A DNA stretch of 64,000 nt from Algoriphagus sp. Its GTDB lineage: Bacteria > Bacteroidota > Bacteroidia > Cytophagales > Cyclobacteriaceae. The notes under the pieces are model-generated. The model ran no database searches, was not told where the DNA came from, and was given only the letters and a program-made list of their open reading frames with translations. The position numbers and the translations under genes are program-made. Numbering within the stretch: the first letter of the stretch is position 1; each line of letters starts with the position of its first letter. The stretch covers positions 57,884 to 121,883 of the forward strand of contig NZ_JAQWXX010000040.1 in NCBI RefSeq assembly GCF_029254265.1. The letters are read 5' to 3'. Shown here one piece after another: positions 9,193 through 17,162 of this stretch.

Positions 9193-9437
9193 ATTCTGCA
9201 ATGAGTTTAGGAAGTGCAAAGTTAATATTTATCCAAGTATTCCTCTTTACGAAACTTGAAATAATATTCTGAAATTTTTTATTCTATATCTCCAAACCCT
9301 ATTTATTCTTCCTCTTTTTGTTCTTTTGAGAAATTTAATTCTGATTTGAAGGTTTTTTTAATTGTTATTGTTTATAAAATGCTTCCCCATATTCGGAATC
9401 CTCTGTCTAAAAACCAACCCTGATTTCCAATAAATCG

Positions 9438-9445
9438 TATATTTG
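9438..9445 (+). promoter_or_regulatory. -7 promoter element of the structured RNA
   Basis: TATATTTG matches the Bacteroidota -7 box TAnnTTTG exactly and ends 5 nt before the first base of the closing stem at 9450. No clear TTTG -33 box lies 19 nt upstream. Confidence 0.5.
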
Positions 9446-9449
9446 TATT

Positions 9450-9656
9450 GTCCGGGTCGTCGACATGTTCAAACTTCACAATTATCAAAATTACCGAGTA
9501 AAGCCCTTTCCAAAAACAGGCCTCATCCTTTTCTGATTTCTATCAGAATAAGGACCTCGCTCAAAAAGCAGGATAACAGTGGAAGTTTGCGGTCCCAAGG
9601 CAGCTCAAATCTTGTCTTATAGGAGGTTTGTAACACTCTAAGATCCGGACTTTTTT
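9450..9656 (+). ncRNA. Unassigned structured RNA of about 200 nt, 6S-like candidate
   Basis: No coding frame on this strand. The ends pair: GTCCGGGTC (9450-9458) with GATCCGGAC (9642-9650), 9 bp with one G-U, followed by six or more T, which makes a closing stem plus terminator. Inside it, 9467-9477 pairs with 9623-9634 (11 bp, one bulge), and an apical hairpin TCCTTTTCTGAT/ATCAGAATAAGGA (loop TTCT) lies near 9525-9555. A -7 box sits just upstream. A closing stem, large asymmetric middle and terminal hairpin at this length recall 6S RNA (inference; tmRNA, RNase P RNA and SRP RNA hallmarks are absent). The 3' arm overlaps the last codons of the convergent flippase gene. Confidence 0.5.
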
Positions 9657-11113
9657 ATTCTTTCCTTGATCCATAACCATTCTTCCCTCCCCGCCCTCAA
9701 GATCAAGGACCACATTAGGAAGATGGCAAATGTAAAAAATGAAGTGAAAATTAGCTGTTCAAAAGGTGAAGCTTCTAAACTTATAAATCTTGCTGAATTG
9801 AAAGTTAATATTCCAACACCTAAAATCTTTAAGGTTTCTTTTGAGAATGGCTCCAATCCTAGTTTTATTTTCAAAAACAGATATTTCACTACATTAAAAA
9901 GTAGCATAACAATGGCTGAAGCCCCTGCAGCTCCTTCTATTCCATAAATCGGAATCATTAAATAATTCAGTGCAATGATTAATGCACTCATTGTAATAGT
10001 CAGAATTAAATTGAATCGGTAATATTTTGAGAAAACCAAAATCTCACTATTTATTGAGAAAGCAACATCAAATAGTTTTCCCAAACCAATTAAAAACACC
10101 ACCCATTTTCCCGTGAGGTAAATTTCTTTGTTTGGTACAAAGGAATATATAGCGTCGATATTAGCCCAAATACCAATGAAAAGAAGGATGCAAACGTAAA
10201 GTTGTCGATTCGAAACCTGTTTATACAAAACATTGATTTCTGATAGATTATCCTTTGCAAAATGATCAGCCACCACAGGCATCACAACTTGGGAAATTGC
10301 TCTTCGAGGGAGTTCGATTACCAAAGCCATGCTAAATGCAATCGTATAAATCGCATTAGCCTCTAGACTAATCATCGAACTTACCATAATGCTATCAATC
10401 TTCATGATCAGCGTAGATGCCGCGGTAGCCAGAAATGTAATAAGGCTAAACTGAATAAAAGAACTTCTAAAGCCCTTTGGGAACCTTCCCCATTGAATAT
10501 CAAATCGAAGTACTTTCAGCCAAATTAAGTATCCCAATACGCCAAAAAGCGAGAATCCATAAACGAAAATCAATCCTTGCATCACTAAGGTGAAATTGAT
10601 CCACTTCAATAAATACATTCCAACTAGAAGCCCTGTAAGCAAGCGGAGAAAAACTTCCCTAAAGAAAGTGGGTATTGCAATTTTTAAGAAAGATCTACTA
10701 TAGGAATCTAGGATACTGTTTAGTAGTGCGAAAAGGGTGATTAGGAGAACCACTCCAAGAAAATCAATTACTTCCGGGGAATTAGCTGCAAATAAACCTA
10801 TGATTTGACTTTTGAAACCCAAGAATAATGTACTGACTACTACAAACCCACCGAGTGCAATCAAAAGGCTGTAACTTAAAAATGCAGACTTATTGTGATC
10901 TAATTTTGGAAAATAGCGAGTGATTCCATGACCAACACCGAGTTGAGCGAATGGCACGAATAATAGCCCAAGGTCTTGAATAGTACGAAAAGTCCCTAGT
11001 TCTGACGCATCAAGTGCATAGGGATAAAGCCAAAGTACGTTGAAATAGCCTATAACTACGCCTAGATAGGAAAATATGGTGGTTTGGATGCTCTGACTGG
11101 CTACTTTGCCCAT
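9638..11113 (-). CDS. Polysaccharide/oligosaccharide flippase family membrane protein
   Basis: 491 aa, about 12-14 hydrophobic segments spread over the whole length, starting MGKVASQSIQTTIFSYLGVVIGYFN, a pattern typical of Wzx/RfbX-like proteins of the MOP superfamily. Expected to flip a lipid-linked glycan across the inner membrane. Conserved features: YALDASELGTFRTIQDLGLLF near the N-terminus and YGIEGAAGASAIV in the second half. No glycosyltransferases or capsule genes lie nearby, so it is an isolated flippase and its glycan is unknown. The last codons overlap the 3' stem of the RNA on the opposite strand. Confidence 0.85.
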   Translation of the reverse strand: MGKVASQSIQTTIFSYLGVVIGYFNVLWLYPYALDASELGTFRTIQDLGLLFVPFAQLGVGHGITRYFPKLDHNKSAFLSYSLLIALGGFVVVSTLFLGFKSQIIGLFAANSPEVIDFLGVVLLITLFALLNSILDSYSRSFLKIAIPTFFREVFLRLLTGLLVGMYLLKWINFTLVMQGLIFVYGFSLFGVLGYLIWLKVLRFDIQWGRFPKGFRSSFIQFSLITFLATAASTLIMKIDSIMVSSMISLEANAIYTIAFSMALVIELPRRAISQVVMPVVADHFAKDNLSEINVLYKQVSNRQLYVCILLFIGIWANIDAIYSFVPNKEIYLTGKWVVFLIGLGKLFDVAFSINSEILVFSKYYRFNLILTITMSALIIALNYLMIPIYGIEGAAGASAIVMLLFNVVKYLFLKIKLGLEPFSKETLKILGVGILTFNSARFISLEASPFEQLIFTSFFTFAIFLMWSLILRAGREEWLWIKERIKKSGS

Positions 11114-11165
11114 GAGCTTAAAAGTATTAAAAAATCAGGAATATGGATTGCGAATTTCAGGAATA

Positions 11166-11282
11166 TTAGGGCTTGGCGCATTTATCACAACCGGCTTCAG
11201 TTTTGGATTTGAAAAAGAATTTTTTCACCAAATAAGCCAAAGCTGCCAATACTACTAACCCAATAAAAAGTTCCTGTATCAT
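11166..11282 (-). CDS. FeoB-associated Cys-rich small membrane protein
   Basis: 38 aa, beginning 3 nt after the feoB stop. One TM helix (IGLVVLAALAYLVKKFFF) then a short tail KTEAGCDKCAKP with a CxxC pair. This matches the FeoB-associated Cys-rich family found at the end of feo operons in Bacteroidota and Firmicutes. It probably sits with FeoB in the inner membrane; a role in ferrous iron handling or in regulating the transporter is inferred from position. It is easily missed because of its size. Confidence 0.8.
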   Translation of the reverse strand: MIQELFIGLVVLAALAYLVKKFFFKSKTEAGCDKCAKP

Positions 11283-11285
11283 TGT

Positions 11286-13415
11286 TTAAGATAAAATTTG
11301 ATAAACCAACAGCGCTGATAGATATGCTAAAGCTGTCATGTATACTGTTTGGATTAACGGCCATTTCCAACCTTTAGTTTCTCGATAGACTACCGCAAGT
11401 GTACTCATGCATTGCATAGCAAAAGCATAGAAAATCATTAAAGAAAAAGCTGTGGCTGTGTTATACACTTTTTCACCATCGGGTCTGATCTGCTGATCAA
11501 GTTTTTGCCGAATCGTCAAATCGTCCTCTGGATCGCCACCAATACTATATATTGTGGCGATTGTTGATACGAAAACTTCCCTTGCTGCAAAAGAGGCAAT
11601 AAGAGCAATTCCAATCTTCCAATCGTACCCCAATGGCCTGATGACAGGCTCGATACCTCTACCCATTATTCCGATAAATGAATTTTCTAGCAAGAGGGAA
11701 GAAGTTTCAGCATGGATTTGATCTTCCATTTCCGGGCTTGTTGCCAATGCAAGTTTTTGTTCTCCGGCTGTTCGGATTTCATCCATTCTGGAAGGTGGAC
11801 CATATAAAGCCAAAACCCATAAAATCACAGATATCGCTAAAATCACTTTTCCTGCTTCCATCACAAACGTTCTGGACTTATTATACATGGTCAGAATCAC
11901 ATCCCACCACCTTGGAGATCGATAGGATGGAAGTTCAACCATAAGAAAACTTTTCTCAGTGGTTTTTAAAATGTTTTTTAGTAAAAATGCCGTACCGAGT
12001 ACACCAATTATTCCTAGAAAATATAAGCCAAGTAAGGTTAGAGCCTGAAGGTTGACGAAGGCAATGGTTTTATTTGGTACCACCAGACCTATCAAAATGA
12101 CGTAAACCGGTAATCTTGCAGAGCAACTCATTAATGGAGTTACCATAATGGTAATTATTTTTTCTTTCCAGTTTCCAATATTTCGGGCTGCCATAACTCC
12201 TGGTATCGCACAAGCAACACCTGAAACTAAGGGTACGACACTCTTACCATGCAAGCCAAAAGGTCTCATCCAACGATCCATCAAGAATACTACTCTAGAC
12301 ATGTATCCTGTATCTTCCAGAATTGCCAAAAAGCCAAACAACATGGCTATTTGCGGAATAAAAATAACTACTCCACCAATCCCTGGGATAATCCCTTCAG
12401 AAATCAAACTGCTGATCGGGCCAGAAGGAAGCAGATCAGATACTTTACCTGATAATTCAGCAAAAAATCCATCAATCAAATCCATTGGAACTGATGCCCA
12501 TGCAAAAATTGCTTGGAACATAATTAGTAGGATAGCAGCAAAGATTACATAACCCAGAACTGGATGAAGAAAAATACCGTCAAGACCGGATTTCTCATTC
12601 TTTGGTTGAGACTCTTTCACCACAGCCAGATCTACGATTTTGGTTATTTTTCGATAGCGGATTTTAGTTTCCTCAAGTTGAGCTGCTGCAAGATCGAAAT
12701 TGATCTCTTCAAGCTTTGACTTAATCCAATCTCTATCTGCCTGTGCAATAACTTTATCAATCCTTCCAAATCGAAGCATTTGGTAAGCTTGATAATTGTT
12801 GCTCATATTGAATTTACGCTTGACTTCTTCCAAAAGGGTAATTGGAACTACTTCCTCTATTGCCAAAAAACTACCCTTTTTGCTAAAATTCCGGGTGTGG
12901 ATTAATTCTCGAATTTGGTCAAGCCCCTTTTCTCCTCTGGCGTCTGTACTCAAAATAGGAACGCCAAGTGCCTTGAAAATTTCAAAAGTCCGAATTGAAA
13001 TATTTCTTTTGGTTGCTAAATCAGCCATATTTAAGACGATGGCAAGGTTTAATCCAAGGTCAATTAGTTGAGTTGCCAAAAAGAGTCCTCTGGACAATTG
13101 ACTAGAGTTAATGACCATTAGAACATATTCAGGCTTTTCTGTTTCGCTCAATTGATTTAGTACCCTATGAGCGATGACTTCATCCTCAGAATTTGGATAT
13201 AAACTATAGGTTCCAGGTAAATCGATGATTTCATAGGTGCTTCCCTGATAACTCATCGTTCCGACTTTTTTGTCCACAGTGACTCCTGGATAGTTCCCTA
13301 TTTTCTGATTGAGCCCTGTCAGTTGATTGAAAATAGTTGATTTACCCACGTTTGGATTGCCAATTATAGCAATCTTTGGAGTCTTTGTGATGGAGATCAT
13401 GGTGGGTACAGTCAT
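11286..13415 (-). CDS. feoB: Ferrous iron transporter B
   Basis: Inner-membrane Fe(II) importer with an N-terminal GTPase domain. 709 aa. G1 GNPNVGKS (19-26), G2 around GNYPGVTVDKK, G3 DLPGTYSL and G4 NMAD are all present. The C-terminal transport domain has two Gate regions (for example GFLAILEDTGYMSR, PLVSGVACAIPGVMAAR and FAAREVFVSTIATIY) with the conserved Cys of the pore. Second gene of feoA-feoB-small Cys protein, 3 nt after feoA. A second ATG five codons in (MISITKTPK) is an equally plausible start. Confidence 0.96.
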   Translation of the reverse strand: MTVPTMISITKTPKIAIIGNPNVGKSTIFNQLTGLNQKIGNYPGVTVDKKVGTMSYQGSTYEIIDLPGTYSLYPNSEDEVIAHRVLNQLSETEKPEYVLMVINSSQLSRGLFLATQLIDLGLNLAIVLNMADLATKRNISIRTFEIFKALGVPILSTDARGEKGLDQIRELIHTRNFSKKGSFLAIEEVVPITLLEEVKRKFNMSNNYQAYQMLRFGRIDKVIAQADRDWIKSKLEEINFDLAAAQLEETKIRYRKITKIVDLAVVKESQPKNEKSGLDGIFLHPVLGYVIFAAILLIMFQAIFAWASVPMDLIDGFFAELSGKVSDLLPSGPISSLISEGIIPGIGGVVIFIPQIAMLFGFLAILEDTGYMSRVVFLMDRWMRPFGLHGKSVVPLVSGVACAIPGVMAARNIGNWKEKIITIMVTPLMSCSARLPVYVILIGLVVPNKTIAFVNLQALTLLGLYFLGIIGVLGTAFLLKNILKTTEKSFLMVELPSYRSPRWWDVILTMYNKSRTFVMEAGKVILAISVILWVLALYGPPSRMDEIRTAGEQKLALATSPEMEDQIHAETSSLLLENSFIGIMGRGIEPVIRPLGYDWKIGIALIASFAAREVFVSTIATIYSIGGDPEDDLTIRQKLDQQIRPDGEKVYNTATAFSLMIFYAFAMQCMSTLAVVYRETKGWKWPLIQTVYMTALAYLSALLVYQILS

Positions 13416-13418
13416 TAA

Positions 13419-13646
13419 TCAGAGCAATTGCACTTCTATTAGAGAGGCCTCATTTTTGCGAAGTGCCAAAATAGTCTCATCTAATTTAAAAGCCATAGGT
13501 CCTCCCATTGGGGCGGAAAATTTTAAGGTGATCTCTTTACCGGGGAGAAATCCCAACTCCATTAAGTTGATTTTTAATGGTGAATCAATTATTTCTTTAA
13601 TTACAGCCGTTTGGGTGACAGGAATTTGGTCTGCAGTTTTCAACAT
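13419..13646 (-). CDS. feoA: Ferrous iron transport protein A
   Basis: 75-aa SH3-like cytosolic partner of FeoB. Recognised from LMELGFLPGKEITLKFSAPMGGPMAFKL, which is the family core (x-MELGFxPGxxI...GGP). A stand-alone FeoA, not fused to FeoB as in some Bacteroidota. First gene of the operon and 3 nt from feoB. A -33/-7 promoter lies 27 nt upstream of the ATG. No palindrome convincing enough to be called a Fur box was seen. Confidence 0.93.
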   Translation of the reverse strand: MLKTADQIPVTQTAVIKEIIDSPLKINLMELGFLPGKEITLKFSAPMGGPMAFKLDETILALRKNEASLIEVQLL

Positions 13647-13672
13647 AAGAAGATCAAGCCGTATAGCGAATG

Positions 13673-13703
13673 CAAAAATAACATTATTTGGAATGAATCT
13701 AAA
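13673..13703 (-). promoter_or_regulatory. Promoter of feoAB
   Basis: Read on the minus strand: TTTA, 19 nt, then TATTTTTG, close to the Bacteroidota -33 TTTG / -7 TAnnTTTG pattern with canonical spacing. The predicted start is about 20 nt before the feoA ATG. Confidence 0.6.
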
Positions 13704-13741
13704 GAAAAATAAAGAAGATTTTTATCAGCTTTTCAAATGAT

Positions 13742-14380
13742 TTAGAATTCCCTTATTGCAAAAACTTCGTTGCTGAGATTAAACTCCTTGTTATTGGTGA
13801 AAAATATTCGAATACTAAATTCCAGAACTATCTCTTTACCTGGGTTTTCCTTCCAACCAAGCTTAAAAAGATCATCTCTGTACACTTCAAGAGGGGCTTT
13901 GAAAAAGACTTCAAATGGGCTTGTGTTTTCGGTAAAAAAATAATTAATCTCAAAAAAATCAGTGATATCGTCACCTACCTCAAGTATTCTACCGTCACCT
14001 AGTATCACTTCTTTGGAGTTTAAAATTTGAATTCCTGTCATCAAGTCTTTTGATTTCGGGCTTTCAGGACTACAGGCATATGCTACTCCTAGCGAACCAA
14101 GGTCATTTTTCTCATTATTGTAAGATAGTGTTTGGGTATCAAGTATTCGGAAAGCTTTAAATATATCTCTATAAGGAAGGGGAGTGCCAGGGTTGACTCG
14201 CTGTCCAGCTTTAGTAAGCGAAAGAGTTTCGAATGAAAGAATTGTAAAGTCCTTTACCTCAAATCTAGGACCGCAGCCACATGGATCACTGCAAATGACA
14301 CCACAGCCTATCGGAATTAGAGTTATTAAGGTTAATACTCCAATTGTTACTATCGATTTTTTAATACTATTCTTCATCAT
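13742..14380 (-). CDS. Lipoprotein of unknown function (DUF5034-like)
   Basis: 212 aa with a lipoprotein signal: MMKNSIKKSIVTIG...LIPIGC|GVIC, followed by a Cys-rich segment (SDPCGCGP). The rest is beta-rich (EVKDFTILSFE, GTPLPYRDIFKAF, YACSPESPKSKDLMTGIQIL, EIVLEFSIRIFF). The layout and the ACSPE...ITGIxIL-like core resemble Bacteroidota DUF5034 proteins; this is recollection, not a search. A distant relative appears at 43088. It lies between the TonB receptor and feoA, but no link to iron is shown by the sequence. Confidence 0.65.
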   Translation of the reverse strand: MMKNSIKKSIVTIGVLTLITLIPIGCGVICSDPCGCGPRFEVKDFTILSFETLSLTKAGQRVNPGTPLPYRDIFKAFRILDTQTLSYNNEKNDLGSLGVAYACSPESPKSKDLMTGIQILNSKEVILGDGRILEVGDDITDFFEINYFFTENTSPFEVFFKAPLEVYRDDLFKLGWKENPGKEIVLEFSIRIFFTNNKEFNLSNEVFAIREF

Positions 14381-14427
14381 TTTATTAACTCCTTTAAATT
14401 AACTGTCTAAAGAAATTTTGGTTTAAC

Positions 14428-16833
14428 CTAAAAGGAGGCTTTAATCGAAAAGCTAAAATTTCTCCCAGGAGCAGCAAGCCCTGAACTATAAGATTGATAC
14501 CTTTTGTCCCATATGTTTTCGACTCCAGCCATAAACTGAAGGGCAGGAAAGAGTTGGTATGTAGTATTCAAATTAAAAATAGTCCAACTTGGAGCATAAG
14601 GATTTCCATTTTCATCTTTGGCATAGATTTGGGGTTTTCCTTGTTCTTCAAGAGGCAGTTCAGAAAAGGAAACCTTAGCACTGTACTGACTAGTAAGCTC
14701 TATTTTGAGATCCTTTTTAGAAAAAGTCAATCTACTCAAGCCGAAAGCTGGGGCAGCATGTCTAGATGGACTTTTACTACCATCATCTAATTCCTCAGTA
14801 CCATTTTGCCAGTTATAACGAGATGTAATTAAGAAATATTTAGAAATGGCAAGTTCAAAACCTGCCTGTACTCCATAAACCTTTGCAGAGGCAGCATTTT
14901 GAATTTCGAAAACTTGGCTGGGCTCTCCGTCATAATCAATTATCGATTCTCCATTAAGTGTGAATGGCCTTCTCACCATTGCATCTCGGAGGAGGGTGTA
15001 GTATCCGCTTAAGTCAAATTTGAATCGTTGAAAATGCTTATTCAGATTTAGTTCTGCATTGTAGGCATATTCTGGTTTGAGCTCTGGATTGGGAACCAAA
15101 ACAGCACCAGGGGCAGAATCGAAGATTTTTCCCACATCATCCACATTTGGCGCTCGGAACCCTGTCGATAGGGTCGGGGAGATGGAAAAGGATTGTTCAG
15201 GCTGTATCACCAATCCAAAACTACCGGTAAGAGCGCCGAAGTTATTTTCACTCGTTGAAAAGGGTAAAGGATAGAATGTATTGTTATTTGAAAAATCTGC
15301 ACTTAGACTTGTAAAATTATACCGAAGTCCTGTCTGCATCTTCACTTTTTCTGACAGGGTAGCATGGTAGGTCGAATAGATTCCAGCAGAAAACCAATCT
15401 GAATTGGGATACCTGCTTGTTGTAGGCTCAGTCGTCCCATTACCAATGTTTTCGGTAATTCCTTCCGAGTTGACACGATTGAAGACCAGTTCAGCTCCGT
15501 AACTCAAAAAGCTTTCATTTTTAATGGTTTTCAAGAAATCAGCATTAACGGAATATGCGTTAACCTTTTCAGTTCGGGTATTCTGATTTTGATTTCCAAA
15601 TCGCCGGTCAATCCGACTCTCCTCGAAGTATTGCTGTGCGATTTTGACCTTCATCTGGTTGAAGAATTTTGAATTGCTTTCCCTGATGATTCCCAAATTA
15701 TTCATAAGCCAAACTTGAGGACCATAAGACCAAACAGCAAATTTCAATTTATTCCCATTTTGCTCGATCAATCTGTCGTATCGAGGAATATTGCTAGACT
15801 TACTGAAGTGAAAACCATAGCTTAAGACCGTTTTTTCATTTGCCTTAAATTTTATTTTCTGCATCAAATTATACTGTTCATATCCGCTCGTTACCTGAAC
15901 TTTCGGATTCGAATTTTGGATCATCACGTCCAATCCATTTTCTAAACCTGCATAATTTGGTCGTAAATAATCAGAAGGTCCATTACTACCCATTTTCAAA
16001 TCTCCGTATTCAAATTTTGAAAAACTGGATAAAAATGCCCATCGTTTGGTGGAGTACCTCAAATCAGCATGAATTGTTGCCTCGTTATTTGCTGAAGCAA
16101 ATCGTGAAATCACATTGGCAGACCAATTCTTTTCTCCATTAGCAAAACTAGGATCGAGTGTTTCAAATGACATTACCCCTCCAATTGCATCGCTACCATA
16201 CATGACTGAACCCGGTCCAAAAAGAACTTCAGTAGTCGAAATTGCAAAAGGATCCAAAGAAATTACATTATGAAGATTGCCACTTCGAAAAATTGCAGTA
16301 TTCATTCTGACCCCATCCACAGCATATAAGAGCCGATTTGCAGAAAATCCACGGATCATTGGACTACCTCCTCCCTGTTGACTTTTCTGAACGAAAACTT
16401 CACCACTATTTCCAAGCCAATCTGCGGTATTAGCCGGGTTACGAATTAGGATGTTCTTGGATGAAAAAACAGAAATCTTGGTAGGTACATCAGTACTGCT
16501 TTGACTCCATCTTGATGCGGAAACTACTGCAGGTTCTAAACTCATCAAATCAGGATTCATTTTTATCAGAAATTCATTTTTTTCCAGTTCTTCAAACGTC
16601 AATTTTAATGAACTGAATCCTAATAGTTGAAAATTCAAAATTTTACTTTTGTCAAAAATCCCCAAATCTGCAATTCCTTCATTATTCGTCAGAATGGAAT
16701 TTCCCGGAGCATAGGAATAAATCATCACACCCGGAAGCGGTAAATTGCTATCAGACTCTATGATTTTCACTTGTTGAGAAAACGCAAAAGCATAGAAAAA
16801 GAAGGCTATTACAGAAAGAAATACTGATTTCAT
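14428..16833 (-). CDS. TonB-dependent outer-membrane receptor, hemin/siderophore type
   Basis: 801 aa. Signal peptide MKSVFLSVIAFFFYAFAFSQ; carboxypeptidase-regulatory-like beta domain at about 20-95 (GVMIYSYAPG..ILTNNEGIADLGIF); plug domain from about 110 with SQQGGGSPMIRGFSANRL and VMYGSDAIGGVMSFETL; 22-strand barrel to the C-terminal Phe (FSFSIKASF). The plug segments and NPANTADWLGN..VFVQKS are of the heme/hemoglobin-receptor type, though ligand class cannot be fixed from sequence. No SusD partner follows, which argues against glycan import. It lies next to the feo genes, which suggests an iron role. Confidence 0.85.
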   Translation of the reverse strand: MKSVFLSVIAFFFYAFAFSQQVKIIESDSNLPLPGVMIYSYAPGNSILTNNEGIADLGIFDKSKILNFQLLGFSSLKLTFEELEKNEFLIKMNPDLMSLEPAVVSASRWSQSSTDVPTKISVFSSKNILIRNPANTADWLGNSGEVFVQKSQQGGGSPMIRGFSANRLLYAVDGVRMNTAIFRSGNLHNVISLDPFAISTTEVLFGPGSVMYGSDAIGGVMSFETLDPSFANGEKNWSANVISRFASANNEATIHADLRYSTKRWAFLSSFSKFEYGDLKMGSNGPSDYLRPNYAGLENGLDVMIQNSNPKVQVTSGYEQYNLMQKIKFKANEKTVLSYGFHFSKSSNIPRYDRLIEQNGNKLKFAVWSYGPQVWLMNNLGIIRESNSKFFNQMKVKIAQQYFEESRIDRRFGNQNQNTRTEKVNAYSVNADFLKTIKNESFLSYGAELVFNRVNSEGITENIGNGTTEPTTSRYPNSDWFSAGIYSTYHATLSEKVKMQTGLRYNFTSLSADFSNNNTFYPLPFSTSENNFGALTGSFGLVIQPEQSFSISPTLSTGFRAPNVDDVGKIFDSAPGAVLVPNPELKPEYAYNAELNLNKHFQRFKFDLSGYYTLLRDAMVRRPFTLNGESIIDYDGEPSQVFEIQNAASAKVYGVQAGFELAISKYFLITSRYNWQNGTEELDDGSKSPSRHAAPAFGLSRLTFSKKDLKIELTSQYSAKVSFSELPLEEQGKPQIYAKDENGNPYAPSWTIFNLNTTYQLFPALQFMAGVENIWDKRYQSYSSGLAAPGRNFSFSIKASF

Positions 16834-17162
16834 AAATCGTAAAAGAGCTAATTCAGAATCGAAGTTAAATGGATATAATTTATTTTGAGTTGGACATTTG
16901 TATAAATGGTTTTTAACATTTCAAGTTTTCTTGAACTTTAAGATTATTAAGGACTTTTTTCATTAAACTTTTTGGTTTCAAAATAAATCTTAAATAATAG
17001 ATTTTCAATTATTTATAATGAATTATTATTGGGATTTATGTAGAAAAAATCATAGCTTACTAATGCTTTTTTTCAATCCAAAATTGGTGCTGTTGAATTT
17101 TTATTGTCGGGTAGAATCTGGTTTTCTGTTGGGAGAAAGCTCCACTATAAATTTTTTTTACC
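16834..17162. other. Divergent intergenic region, TonB receptor / giant gene
   Basis: 329 bp, strongly AT-rich, with no open frame and no repeat. It must carry the promoters of two divergent units, but no full TTTG-N19-TAnnTTTG was found on either strand; near misses only (TTATTTTG near 16882-16889 on plus, TAACTTCG on minus). Confidence 0.4.

Noticed and set aside
9450..9656. tmRNA, RNase P RNA or SRP RNA
   Set aside because: No tRNA-like ends or CCA, no RNase P conserved strings and no SRP Alu or GGAA tetraloop pattern; 6S-like is the only open option.
9666..9947. Plus-strand 93-aa frame
   Set aside because: Antisense to the flippase gene with no family resemblance; a shadow frame.
13327..13740. 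Plus-strand 137-aa frame over feoA and feoB
   Set aside because: Fully antisense to feoA and the start of feoB, which have unmistakable motifs.
16980..17030. Possible Fur box in the TonB receptor / giant gene intergenic region
   Set aside because: AT-rich near-palindromes only; mismatches too many against GATAATGATAATCATTATC.
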